Below are positions 17,701-25,360 of a stretch of 64,000 bases of DNA, in pieces (within the stretch, counting starts at the first letter, position 1; each line of letters begins with the position of its first letter). The notes beneath the pieces are model-generated. The model searched no databases. It was not told the DNA's origin and saw nothing but the letters and a program-made list of their open reading frames with translations. The translations under genes and the position numbers were made by a program. Origin of the DNA: a virus; the IMG/VR virus record IMGVR_UViG_3300025104_000001, positions 1-64,000 of that record; one strand, written 5' to 3'.

Positions 17701-20318
17701 TCTGCGGCAGACACTGCAGTATTCACGTTAATAACAGCGTAAACTGTGCCAGTGTATGTAGAGTTAGCAGATGCTACAATCTTCTGGGAGTCAATTGATG
17801 TAACTGTCGTGCCCGCAGCAAATCCATTGCAATGAACCCGTGACAATGGAGCAATGACGTTTGAATAATCGTGCTCCAAGAGGATGTTAGGTGAACCGCT
17901 TGTAACTCGGCCACGTAGGATGAAGAATCCATCGCGTGGGGTTTGACGGAAGTCCAAATAGTCTGATAGGATGTAGGTTTTCTCTTTTGTTGAGAATGTT
18001 GGGATACGACCGATATGAGTTGTGTCGTTTTCATCAACAGGATTATCCCTCAATGATGTATATGAGTCAACCGTGAACACTTCACCTGGGCTGTGTAGGA
18101 AATAATCATACACCACAAGCAATTGACCTGATGGAACAGCGAAGCCCGATTTTGCCTTCAATAGGGTGTTCTGATAGAAGTCAAGAGTGTCGTTGTTCAC
18201 CAACTCAAAATATTGACCAATGTCCGTGTCTGAGGTTGTTGCGGGTGTTGAAAGGTTAGCTGAGACATAGACATGTTTCAGCTTGTAGACGTCCTTGTGT
18301 GCCAATGCAATATGACGTGCTGATGGGACAGCGATTGCGGTGCTACCTTCAGCCAAAGTCTTTGTCTTAACAGAAATAGTCTTGTTCAATGTCGCGCTTA
18401 CAGAGAAGATCGCGTTTGGATAAGAGACGTTGTTGATGACAAGACGCTTACCTTCGTTCTCAATATTTACGATGTTTGAGAAGTAGGCGTTGTCAATTGC
18501 TGTATGTGCTGCAACGGGTTGGCCCGTGAAAACACCGTTTCCTAGGTAATCATAAACGCCGTAGCCTGAAGCGTTTGTGGTGATTGTCACGTTGAAGGCA
18601 ACGTCTGTTGACAATTCAAGGTTACCCGAAGCATCCCTTGTTGTTTTGATGTTAGAGATGCTCAAAGGAATCAAATCACCTGCGCCGCCAGGGAAGGTTT
18701 CCTTGAATTCAATTTTTGCCACATAACCTGAAGCTGCACCCTTCACAACCTGGGTTGCGGTGTTGAACACAGGGGCTGATGATGCTTTCTTGACGTAGAG
18801 AATCTTGTTTGCGCCATCCCACGCATAAGGCGCATATCCTGCATGAGATGTTAGTGGCATGCCATCAGTAACGTTGAAGTTTGACACCACGTTGTCTAGA
18901 GTCACCTTCTGCAAAACGGGACCGTTCTTTAGATCATTTAGCTTCCAACCACCTAAATGCTGCCAACCGTATGTCGAGCTTTGTGATAGGAAGAATGAAC
19001 CGAATAGCTTGAAGATCGTCCGACCCGAGATGTTGATTGCTTCCATGTGCTTTGGAATGCAATAGCCTATGATAGGTGCAGTGTTTTCTTGACCCGTCGT
19101 TAGCCAAAGGATTGGGTGACGAGAAATGTCGATGAATTCGTTACCAGGAGCAAGGTAGATGCATTCTCCGTTTTCGTTGACCTGAATAACATTGTTTGAG
19201 AACTTGATAGCGTCTGGGGTGCGGGCCTTGTCTACTTCAAGGTAAAGGCTTGAATGGTTCTCTACTTCAAATCCCTTGATATACGCCTTGCCTTCACTGA
19301 TTTCAATAGCCATTAGGTTGTCATCGCCGCCATCCGCTGCGCTACGGAAACCTGTTGGGTTACGGTCATCTTTCAAATGGTCGATAACCTTGATGTCTAA
19401 GCCGAATACGGCGTAGTCGCCTGATTCATCGTAAGTGCGACGAGCAAGGGTTTCTTCTAGAACGTTGTATTGGGAGTTTGTCTTTGAAACCTTCAACCAG
19501 TTGTTCTCAATACGAACCAGCTCTAGGAAGTCTGTATCTTCATCGTCCAGAGCAAGGGTTGAAAGCTCAAGGTGAATTGACATACGGTCAGCACCGGGAG
19601 CACCTTCATTAGGGGCACCCGTTGCATTGTCAAACAATGAAGGATCATCGTAAGCAGTAACAATCTCTTTCTTGACAATGAAACCCGCCTTGGCATTTAG
19701 GTTAGTATAGTTCCAACCAATCAAAGTAGATTGGGTTTCAGTGTGGACGAAATACCCATCCACATAGAACACACCCGATTCAACAGTCAAAAATGTTGCA
19801 CGACCTGTACTAGGTTCTCCACCTGGTCCTTGAGCAGCAACGGCAATTGAAATTGTAGGTTCGCCTTCAACAGCGATGGTTAGGTCTGATGAAAACACTG
19901 TAACGTTTACCACCTCACCGGCAACGGTCTTTGTGGCTGAATTGGTATATGAAATGATGGCAAGAATTTGACTACCCAGTGCCTGTGTCATCAAAACAGT
20001 GGCTTCTAGGTTGGTAGCACCAACTGTCTGAAGAAGTTTCTTGCCTACCAATTTTGTAAGCAATTCGGGGTCGTTATCCAAGTTGTTCAAGATGACGTAG
20101 GATGCATTGCGGTTCAATTTTGATTGACCAGGGATAACCATTGAACCATTCTTGAACATATGAGAACCCAAGCGAGCAATTTGCTGTTGGAGAATCTCTT
20201 GCATTTGGTTCATTTCTCTTGCCTGAACCGACACGCCAGGCTTGAAAAGGATTTTATGGAAACCCTTTTCCTTAGAGTAGTCATCGAAATATGGCTTTGC
20301 TGAAAAATCTACTGCCAT
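14748..20318 (-). CDS. Giant DUF4815-type structural protein, likely baseplate-associated
   Basis: 1856 residues, intact. The N-terminus (YFDDYSKEKGFHKILFKPG, VQAREMNQMQEILQQQI) is the DUF4815 signature found in virion proteins of marine T4-like phages, where it is thought to serve the baseplate or fibre attachment. Other features: a helical KLERRIENLEYYTTLTLKELE segment, a low-complexity Thr/Asn/Val stretch with repeated NRVTTVNRVTTVN, and a module near 17.73-17.92 kb resembling the insertion in capsid and sheath. The C-terminus is a beta-sandwich-like domain. Placement between sheath and gp8 supports a tail role; the exact position in the virion is inferred. Confidence 0.8.
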   Translation of the reverse strand: MAVDFSAKPYFDDYSKEKGFHKILFKPGVSVQAREMNQMQEILQQQIARLGSHMFKNGSMVIPGQSKLNRNASYVILNNLDNDPELLTKLVGKKLLQTVGATNLEATVLMTQALGSQILAIISYTNSATKTVAGEVVNVTVFSSDLTIAVEGEPTISIAVAAQGPGGEPSTGRATFLTVESGVFYVDGYFVHTETQSTLIGWNYTNLNAKAGFIVKKEIVTAYDDPSLFDNATGAPNEGAPGADRMSIHLELSTLALDDEDTDFLELVRIENNWLKVSKTNSQYNVLEETLARRTYDESGDYAVFGLDIKVIDHLKDDRNPTGFRSAADGGDDNLMAIEISEGKAYIKGFEVENHSSLYLEVDKARTPDAIKFSNNVIQVNENGECIYLAPGNEFIDISRHPILWLTTGQENTAPIIGYCIPKHMEAINISGRTIFKLFGSFFLSQSSTYGWQHLGGWKLNDLKNGPVLQKVTLDNVVSNFNVTDGMPLTSHAGYAPYAWDGANKILYVKKASSAPVFNTATQVVKGAASGYVAKIEFKETFPGGAGDLIPLSISNIKTTRDASGNLELSTDVAFNVTITTNASGYGVYDYLGNGVFTGQPVAAHTAIDNAYFSNIVNIENEGKRLVINNVSYPNAIFSVSATLNKTISVKTKTLAEGSTAIAVPSARHIALAHKDVYKLKHVYVSANLSTPATTSDTDIGQYFELVNNDTLDFYQNTLLKAKSGFAVPSGQLLVVYDYFLHSPGEVFTVDSYTSLRDNPVDENDTTHIGRIPTFSTKEKTYILSDYLDFRQTPRDGFFILRGRVTSGSPNILLEHDYSNVIAPLSRVHCNGFAAGTTVTSIDSQKIVASANSTYTGTVYAVINVNTAVSAAEPFFPEVRNVWAPQSGQAIIYDAAYFVDRWDRIVYYKNGEIRYIYGVPGVTRYPETPVDAMSLATLIVPAYTRQAAFVKYKKDDNRRYTMRDIGKLERRIENLEYYTTLTLKELETKEMKITDANGLDRFKSGFFVSDFQDFGVFSPFDGGFQATLVPEQNKVIPLEYSDNINLVLNQTRSSNFVIKGDKVFLPYTEVVEIQQPFATATETINPYLIIKWNPSMNLTPSNDTWIETEWAPSVTNITNLSRTIVNESTVVNNTINVVNSSRSVSGFFGWSAPAPETVIVGQSTRDVGSDTTTTTSSVTTSTEARSTRLIGTSVIPFMRSRTVRFEVKASKPNTRYWASFDAVDVNEFCRPVNPVTQVAGAWGDPLVSDPMGRLMGDFQIPPGRFSTGSKTFAIADTNVLQFPDAAVECEASATYTANGTLRTMQEVIDITNTTVNTINRVTTVNRVTTVNRQTTTFTNLGFQPVFDGGGGDDPLAQSFFTGNVPAAGMFITKVELFFWKKDPVAPVFLELREMYNGYPVNERIPGSLVGLSPDQVNVSDDSTAATAFVFDKPIWIPAGKEFCFVVFGKSSRYHVWISRLGEKVVNEDRVVGEQPSLGSLFKSQNASTWTPFQLEDIKFRIYRAKFNTSVSADWIFENDGRAARRRVQLSNFYTTSGSRFITVRHDNHGMEVNGIVKIQPENAVGSTSNSASPATAFNNIPMSEIYGNHVVKEVVDINHYKIEVTTPANKTGYFEDVGRYVYIDSNINYYMYRLLADEFVPPESNVRYFANLITGKDFDGGQTPKVQIKEQQVKNKDSNALQEVALVQTAENETSKSIQIKATITTANDYVAPVLSLSENSVVVASLALNKPSNDNENAANMADGKAASKIVTRTIRLKTAADSLRIFTTENKLEADDIEVYYRTAKNRDLETKTWTKIAPLNVAVSYDNETYTEHERRVDDIPEFDEFQIKIVLKGRNSVRRPSIKELRAIAVAS

Positions 20319-20352
20319 CGTATGTCCTTTTCTAATATCTAACCGTTGCTTT

Positions 20353-20360
20353 TATTTATT
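20353..20360 (-). promoter_or_regulatory. Putative late promoter AATAAATA
   Basis: One mismatch from the late box, 35 bases upstream of the giant structural gene and overlapping the gp8 gene end region. Confidence 0.45.
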
Positions 20361-20363
20361 GGC

Positions 20364-21635
20364 TCAGAAACTGAAAATTGGTCTTGCTTCCACATTGTCC
20401 GCAATCGACTTCGTTCTCGGATCGAAATATGCCTTGAATATCACGGACCCGCTAATCTTAAATGTCTCATTCGTCACTGTTGATACAGTCCCCGTTGCTG
20501 AACTTGTCTCACCTGTCACTACTCCTGAAGGAACACCATCAAGGCCTGTTAGGTAAAGAGTATCTGCTTCAATGTAAGTGATATATCCGTATCCACCAGA
20601 GAACGTTACCCTTTCGCCTACTACAAATGATCCGCTTACACCCGTCAGCACAACTGTAGAAGTGTTTGCATATCTATAATCGGTTGCGAAAGAATTGTTC
20701 ATCAATTGGGGGTCAGCAACCAACAGAAGTTTTCTAAAGGTCAAATCGCCTTTGATGAGACCACCTTCGTTGCCTTCAATTGTACAGGTTGCCATTACAT
20801 GTGAAGCATAGAGCTCTTCGGCAGGATTGTAACCGTGGCCGAATACGGGAGATAGCACGGCTGTTGCAAATGCACCTGTTCCAGGAACTGCTTGGGGGTC
20901 GGTGATGATAACATTTGCCCAAGTGTAACCTCGGCCTTTATTAGTTACTGAAATCGAAGTGATTGCGCCTGTTGTTGGGTGAATTGTGAGTGATGCTGTT
21001 GCGCCTGTTCCGTCGCCTACAATCGTAACGGTTGTTCCCACGCCATATTTAGAACCACCTTGGACAAGATCAATTCTGTCTATTGTTCCGGGGACAGCCG
21101 CAACCTGTGAAGCATATTGATTTTCGTATCCGACCTCAGATGTGAAGATTTCCTTCACTGGAATCCAATCAGGTGTTAGGAACTTCAATAGGTCGTCACC
21201 GTTAACTGAGAACATATAGCGCCAGACATAACCATCTGCTGTCTGAAAGGGAACGGTATTCACCAGGTTGGGTTCAACTGTAGAAACCGCACCGTTATTG
21301 TTTGAAATGCACTTGTAGACGTGATTGGAACTTGTCAAACAGTAGAAGTCTTTATTCGCAATGAGAGGGTCTCGGTCATTCCATTGGGTGAAAACCTTTT
21401 CTTCCCAATTGACTCTACGAATCACCAAAGAGAAGTTTGACTCAAGAACCTTTTTAGCGAACACCGTCTCATTGAAGTCATTTACAAGGTTGTATGCTGA
21501 CTCTTGAATACCCGTAGGCGCAAGATCAGGAGAACCCCAACTGAAGGTCCTACCTAGAAATGCATAAATGCGTCTGTCTAAGCAATACTGAAGAAAATTT
21601 CTTGCTGAGATAAGAGATAGTTTGTAATTTTTCAT
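20364..21635 (-). CDS. 8: Baseplate wedge protein gp8
   Basis: 423-residue wedge component (T4 gp8 has 334). Shared landmarks are DGYVWRYMFSV, the FRKLLLVADPQL segment and the C-terminal ARPIFSF. The extra length comes from inserted beta repeats: one with GVGTTVTIVGDGTGATA / NKGRGYTW and one with SFVVGERVTFSGG / VVTGETSSATG. Such inserts are common in wedge proteins of cyanophage-like T4 relatives and may bind fibres. A late-type box and two tandem hairpins lie upstream. Confidence 0.88.
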   Translation of the reverse strand: MKNYKLSLISARNFLQYCLDRRIYAFLGRTFSWGSPDLAPTGIQESAYNLVNDFNETVFAKKVLESNFSLVIRRVNWEEKVFTQWNDRDPLIANKDFYCLTSSNHVYKCISNNNGAVSTVEPNLVNTVPFQTADGYVWRYMFSVNGDDLLKFLTPDWIPVKEIFTSEVGYENQYASQVAAVPGTIDRIDLVQGGSKYGVGTTVTIVGDGTGATASLTIHPTTGAITSISVTNKGRGYTWANVIITDPQAVPGTGAFATAVLSPVFGHGYNPAEELYASHVMATCTIEGNEGGLIKGDLTFRKLLLVADPQLMNNSFATDYRYANTSTVVLTGVSGSFVVGERVTFSGGYGYITYIEADTLYLTGLDGVPSGVVTGETSSATGTVSTVTNETFKISGSVIFKAYFDPRTKSIADNVEARPIFSF

Positions 21636-21665
21636 CCTAATATCCAGAGATTCGTTCCATGTAGA

Positions 21666-21673
21666 TATTTATG
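21666..21673 (-). promoter_or_regulatory. Putative late promoter CATAAATA of gene 8
   Basis: One mismatch from the late box, 31 bases upstream of gp8 and directly after the tandem hairpins. Confidence 0.55.
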
Positions 21674-21675
21674 AG

Positions 21676-21731
21676 GAAGGGGCCCAAGCCCCTTCGTTTG
21701 CATATGTAGTGAAAGGGGCCTAAGCCCCTTT
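21676..21731 (-). terminator. Tandem near-identical GC-rich hairpins
   Basis: GAAGGGGCCCAAGCCCCTTC (21676-21695) and AAAGGGGCCTAAGCCCCTTT (21712-21731) are near-identical hairpins 16 bases apart. They insulate the early dsbA-folE operon from the late gp8 operon. The tandem copy looks like a duplication. U-runs are weak on the minus strand but present on the plus strand. Confidence 0.65.
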
Positions 21732-21739
21732 GTTTATTC

Positions 21740-22021
21740 TCATTCCTTGACGTTTAGCTCCACGACTGTTTCATAGAGCGTCTCGAAATTGTTTTGTTCA
21801 TCAACCACATCCTTGAAGTTCTGGCGATGATATGTTCGAGCCATTCGATTCAGAAACTTCTTGGGAATTTCAAACTCTTCTGCCAGAGCTGCAATCTCGT
21901 CTTTGATGAGATCCTTCTCGGCCTCAATACGAGTCATTGACTCTGATACCGTTCGCATAACACGGCGAATCTTCTCACGATCTGCGGGGCTGGATGGGAT
22001 AATAACTTGCTTGGTGCTCAT
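21740..22021 (-). CDS. dsbA: DsbA-like double-stranded DNA-binding protein
   Basis: 93-residue helical protein matching T4 DsbA (89 residues), which binds dsDNA near late promoters and assists late transcription. The C-terminal half is diagnostic: IPKKFLNRMARTYHRQNF followed by an acidic NNFETLYETV tail, matching the KFNRLLKIYH region of T4. The ribosome-binding site AAGGGGAATC precedes the ATG. It is in an operon with folE, ending at the tandem hairpins. Confidence 0.82.
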   Translation of the reverse strand: MSTKQVIIPSSPADREKIRRVMRTVSESMTRIEAEKDLIKDEIAALAEEFEIPKKFLNRMARTYHRQNFKDVVDEQNNFETLYETVVELNVKE

Positions 22022-22036
22022 AATGATTCCCCTTGA

Positions 22037-22717
22037 TTAGTTCATGCCGTTTGCAATCGCCATGAATTCAGCGCGCACCGTCGGATTGCTCTTGAAGGCA
22101 CCGCTAATGTAACTAGTCACAGTTTCAGAGTTTTGATCCTCGACTCCACGACTAATGACACAATAGTGACGTGCTTTGATTGCAACTGCCACATCATCTG
22201 TTTCCAGAATGAATTTCAGAGTTTCCGCAATCTGTTGGGTCAGGCGTTCTTGAACCTGAGGACGGCGGCTGAAATATTCCACAATACGGTTCATCTTCGA
22301 TAGACCCAGAACCTTCTTGTCGGGAATGTATGCTACAGTTGCCAGACCGTCAATTTGCACAAGGTGATGCTCACAATCAGACATGACTCGGATGTTGCGT
22401 TCCACGACCATTTCATCATAGTGCATCTTGTTTTCGATTGTCGTACATTTCGGGAAGTTCTCTGGCTTGAGACCCCAAAACTTCTCGAGGACAAACATCT
22501 TAGCCACTCGCTTAGGAGTATCGACTAGACTGTCATCGGTCAAATCAAGACCGAGGAAAATCATAACATCTCGAATGAGAGGTTCGATGACTGAAATCTT
22601 GTCTTGTTCGGAAATTTGCAGTTTGTTTGTGGTAGGCGTATGAATACCCAATGAACGTAGATGATTCTCTACTGCTTGGCCCAGACTTGGGTCCGTCTTT
22701 GTTTTGTTAAATGCCAT
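22037..22717 (-). CDS. folE: GTP cyclohydrolase I (FolE), first step to 7-deazaguanine
   Basis: 226-residue enzyme converting GTP to dihydroneopterin triphosphate. Zinc and catalytic residues are visible in SDCEHHLV and ARHYCVISRGVED; the VDTPKRVAKMF motif is also typical. In phages it rarely serves folate alone. Here queE is 1.1 kb upstream and queC plus a TGT-fold dpdA-like gene lie at 44.8-47.9 kb, so it most likely feeds preQ0 synthesis for DNA modification. QueD, the second step, is not in this window and may be elsewhere or host-supplied. Confidence 0.95.
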   Translation of the reverse strand: MAFNKTKTDPSLGQAVENHLRSLGIHTPTTNKLQISEQDKISVIEPLIRDVMIFLGLDLTDDSLVDTPKRVAKMFVLEKFWGLKPENFPKCTTIENKMHYDEMVVERNIRVMSDCEHHLVQIDGLATVAYIPDKKVLGLSKMNRIVEYFSRRPQVQERLTQQIAETLKFILETDDVAVAIKARHYCVISRGVEDQNSETVTSYISGAFKSNPTVRAEFMAIANGMN

Positions 22718-22746
22718 TTGTTCCCTTTCCTTAAACGAGAAACATT

Positions 22747-22776
22747 ATTGTAACACAATTTACACGGACATGCTAG
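22747..22776 (-). promoter_or_regulatory. Early promoter CTAGCAT-N17-TACAAT for folE-dsbA
   Basis: -35-like CTAGCAT (22770-22776) and -10 TACAAT (22747-22752) with 17-base spacing, a variant of the recurrent early element of this phage. It overlaps the end of the dexA pseudogene. Confidence 0.5.
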
Positions 22777-23303
22777 TGAAAAAAATCTATGAGGTATTTA
22801 GCTTGGGCGATTGAATCGTCTAGCGCATTGTGGTGAACGCCTTCATCACGCTCAATGTCCACACCGAAAACATTACACACTGTCCGTCCATCATAGACAT
22901 TGTAATATTTCCATGGCATCTTGCCAATCCCTAAAACCTTCATCATTGCTACCTGAGTGATAGGTACATCAAAATGAGGTCCCCTGGCCCATAGGGGTTC
23001 ATTGCGCTTCTTGGACAGATACTCGAAGAACATATTGAGGGCTTCTGCTGCAGGTTTTGCGGTTTTCTGAATACCTCTCAACGCCGCAGGGTTTTGCTCT
23101 CGCCATCATTGAAGTGTATCTTTGTCGTATGTCAAACCATGACGTAGAGAATCTTGTGCATCAATGGTCACATAGAATTCATCATAGATCCGCTTTTGGT
23201 CGATGTTGAAACGGCACGCGCCAATGCTCAAAATAGCACACCCCGGCTCTTTGCCCAAGGTTTCAATGTCAAACATCACGCCATTCAAATGACTAAAACT
23301 CAT
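22773..23303 (-). pseudogene. dexA: DexA-like 3'-5' exonuclease interrupted by one in-frame TGA
   Basis: Reading straight through one stop gives a complete DEDDh exonuclease of about 176 residues. Exo I is FDIETLG, exo II GPHFDVP and exo III HNALDDSIAQAKYL. The stop TGA (23106-23108) sits in TLQ-stop-WREQNP, where T4 DexA has a tandem tryptophan (TIEWWKNQSPEA). The change is therefore TGG to TGA. No frameshift is needed. Either the gene is inactivated, or TGA is read through or suppressed, or the base is a sequencing error. DexA degrades ssDNA and is dispensable in T4. No opal-suppressor tRNA was found in the window. Confidence 0.85.
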
Positions 23304-23309
23304 AGAAAA

Positions 23310-23786
23310 TCAATCCTCGACAACATCGTTCCAACTATACCCATTGAAAACAAGCTCACGCCCGTTGATTGAATCAATGACGTTCTCAAGGTAATAGTCG
23401 TCCCAAGGCTTGCCTGTTTGAATTGTAACGTGGGGTGAATAGAATTCCCGGGAGTGTTTCGCCCCTAGTTTCTTAAGCCTTTCATGTTCCGCCTGTAAAT
23501 CGGCGCTTTCCAAGGTAATAACGAGAGAGTCTTCGTTCTTACCGTAGAGCTGGATGTCCTTCATTCTTGCTCTGAAGGTTTTTGTTTTCGGGTATGATTT
23601 TTCAGCGGGCGAGTCGTACTTGCTATACATCACAATGCAATGTAGATCATCATAATTGCATTCTGTTCCCAAGACATCAGCAACTGCCGTGATGATGTCT
23701 TTGGAACGTTTGTTTGGCACAACGCTCACATAAAGTCCAGATTTTCCCGTCCAACCATTACGAATCAGCTTTTCTACAATCTGCAT
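23310..23786 (-). CDS. Acb1-like 2H phosphodiesterase (candidate anti-CBASS protein)
   Basis: About 158 residues in the 2H phosphoesterase style. Counted from the start chosen here, the first motif is LHCIVMYSK (His49) and the second is SPHVTIQTG (His119, Thr121). T4 Acb1 (gene 57B), which degrades cyclic nucleotide signals of CBASS immunity, has FHTTLMYS and PHVTL at these places, and the flanking MYS and beta patterns match. The first motif here is H-C-I rather than H-x-T, so a usual catalytic threonine is replaced. ATG 23786 is preferred because GAGGA lies 7 bases upstream; an ATG at 23804 overlaps the queE stop. Family placement is probable, activity uncertain. Confidence 0.65.
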   Translation of the reverse strand: MQIVEKLIRNGWTGKSGLYVSVVPNKRSKDIITAVADVLGTECNYDDLHCIVMYSKYDSPAEKSYPKTKTFRARMKDIQLYGKNEDSLVITLESADLQAEHERLKKLGAKHSREFYSPHVTIQTGKPWDDYYLENVIDSINGRELVFNGYSWNDVVED

Positions 23787-23800
23787 TGACTTTTCCTCAA

Positions 23801-24685
23801 TCATGAGCCGATAACATTCCCAAATACGTATGTATGGTTTCTAGTTGCGACCATATAGCCACGCTTCATTGCCTCATTCGAGATTTTCGCAATGGTAGAA
23901 CCTTCTTGTTGTTCCTTCGTTGCACCAACAGGCATTACCCAGATGTGCCAATCACTAGGAATTATGGGGATAATCTGCTTCATATACATGTCTAACTCTT
24001 CCCAACATGCATCAGTGCCGTTCACCACAAACTTCAACCAACCCGAGGCTTCCTCAAAATAATCCTCCAAGAGCTTGACGTTCACTGCATTACGTTCGCC
24101 TGAAACGGAGAACAGCTTAGGCGACACGCTAAGATAGAGGTCTGCGGTTGTTGACATGCTATGGAAGTCTTTGAAAGGCTTTGTTCCATTCGTCTCGATT
24201 GTGATCTGAAGCGGAGACATGTCACGCTCCTTGAATTCATCACAAATCGCCTTCATCTGTTTTTGCCAGAGCATGGGTTCGCCGCCTGTAAAACATAGCT
24301 GAACTTTTTGATTGGTTACGGGATGCCTCCAAAAGCCGTTTTTATTATCGGCCTTGAGACCAAGGTTTGCTTCACCCAAAGCGATCAGTTTGTCCACAAG
24401 CTCTCTGACGGACTTCTTGTGAACAAGAGAATCAAACCTCTTAGACCACGAGTATGACGAATCACACCCATGCTCGAAAACAGGCAGTTCTTCAAGGGTC
24501 TTGTACTTGCTGATATCAATTGTCTTGTACGGAAGAACGTAGGTTGATTCGTCCATAGGATTCTTCTGACCGAACCCGTTGCATTCTAGGTTGCAGCCGA
24601 AGAACCGAACCCAGATTGTGGGCATGCCAGCGAAACCCGCTTCGCCTTGAAAAGATGTGAAGATTTCACTGTACTTGATATCCAT
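23801..24685 (-). CDS. queE: 7-carboxy-7-deazaguanine synthase (QueE), radical SAM
   Basis: 294-residue radical-SAM enzyme that contracts carboxy-tetrahydropterin to 7-carboxy-7-deazaguanine. Seen: FTSFQGEAGFAG start, GCNLEC at 30-35, TGGEPML for SAM binding, TIETNGT and the VMPVGAT C-terminal region. The cluster cysteines are unusual: Cys31 and Cys35 are followed not by a CxxC continuation but by about 38 residues before GCDSSYSW (Cys74). This suggests an inserted loop between the second and third ligands, as in some other QueE subgroups. Works between FolE/QueD and QueC in preQ0 synthesis. Confidence 0.92.
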   Translation of the reverse strand: MDIKYSEIFTSFQGEAGFAGMPTIWVRFFGCNLECNGFGQKNPMDESTYVLPYKTIDISKYKTLEELPVFEHGCDSSYSWSKRFDSLVHKKSVRELVDKLIALGEANLGLKADNKNGFWRHPVTNQKVQLCFTGGEPMLWQKQMKAICDEFKERDMSPLQITIETNGTKPFKDFHSMSTTADLYLSVSPKLFSVSGERNAVNVKLLEDYFEEASGWLKFVVNGTDACWEELDMYMKQIIPIIPSDWHIWVMPVGATKEQQEGSTIAKISNEAMKRGYMVATRNHTYVFGNVIGS

Positions 24686-24718
24686 GAAAGACTCCTTGAA
24701 AACTGCATTATAGCAGAC

Positions 24719-25327
24719 TTAAGCCATCAATGCAAGGTCAAATTTTTCTTTGAGAATGTCAGAACAAATCTTGACGCGTTCCTCAAAATCTGTTACTTCT
24801 TTCGGCATGACGAAGTACTTATCTTTCGGCAAATACCTGTCTGCGACGTTCAGGAACACCTCGTTCAGAGACTCTTGGATGTCTAGAGAGCAGCTACCCG
24901 CATCATCTTCAAAAGGAATCCCTGGCTGAATGATAAAGGTGAAGTCGATAGAATCGAAATGTTGACGAATCATGCCAAGGTGTGACTCAAAGGCACGAAA
25001 GTCTTCTCGTCCTGCCTTGAAGTCACCCAAGAGGTTGCTAAGGAAGAACTCTGAGTAACAGTAGACGTCAAACGCTGAACGGTCAAAAACAGAGTATTGT
25101 TCGCCTCGCATAATCTGCTGGGTCACATGGTTGCAAATCACGTTTTGCTGAACAATGCGCCAATAAAACCCATCCTTGCCTCGGAGACTTTCTGCTTCCT
25201 TGACAGAGCGTTTCTTAAAGGTCTTCTCGACCCTAGTATAATACATGATGAGATCATGGTCTACTGCAATACGCTCTGCAAGAGTAGTCTTGCCTGTACG
25301 ATGAGCGCCGCTGAAACAAATTTTCAT
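24719..25327 (-). CDS. P-loop NTPase, nucleotide/NadR-type kinase-like
   Basis: 202 residues with a Walker A GAHRTGKTT (7-15) at the very N-terminus and a lid-type Arg/Lys-rich region. It resembles small AAA_28/NadR-like kinases often found beside nucleotide-metabolism genes in phages. A DRSAFD segment could be the Walker-B/substrate region, as in deoxynucleoside kinases (DRS). Located upstream of queE on the same strand, so it might phosphorylate a nucleoside or modified base precursor. The substrate is not predictable from sequence. Confidence 0.7.
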   Translation of the reverse strand: MKICFSGAHRTGKTTLAERIAVDHDLIMYYTRVEKTFKKRSVKEAESLRGKDGFYWRIVQQNVICNHVTQQIMRGEQYSVFDRSAFDVYCYSEFFLSNLLGDFKAGREDFRAFESHLGMIRQHFDSIDFTFIIQPGIPFEDDAGSCSLDIQESLNEVFLNVADRYLPKDKYFVMPKEVTDFEERVKICSDILKEKFDLALMA

Positions 25328-25360
25328 CGTTGTTTCTCCTTTATGCCACTTTCACCCAAG

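Noticed and set aside
21676-21731. Attachment site or insertion footprint
   Set aside because: No integrase or transposase is nearby and the hairpins sit at an operon boundary; terminator/insulator is the simpler reading.
23106-23108. Genetic-code change with TGA read as tryptophan
   Set aside because: Many clearly complete genes here end in TGA (for example nrdA, thioredoxin, gp45 neighbours), and no tRNA with a TCA anticodon was found. A single lesion is simpler.
23310-23804. QueD (6-carboxypterin synthase) for the gene beside queE
   Set aside because: The motifs are two 2H-type H-x-(T/I) elements, not the QueD zinc histidines and catalytic Cys. It fits Acb1-like better.
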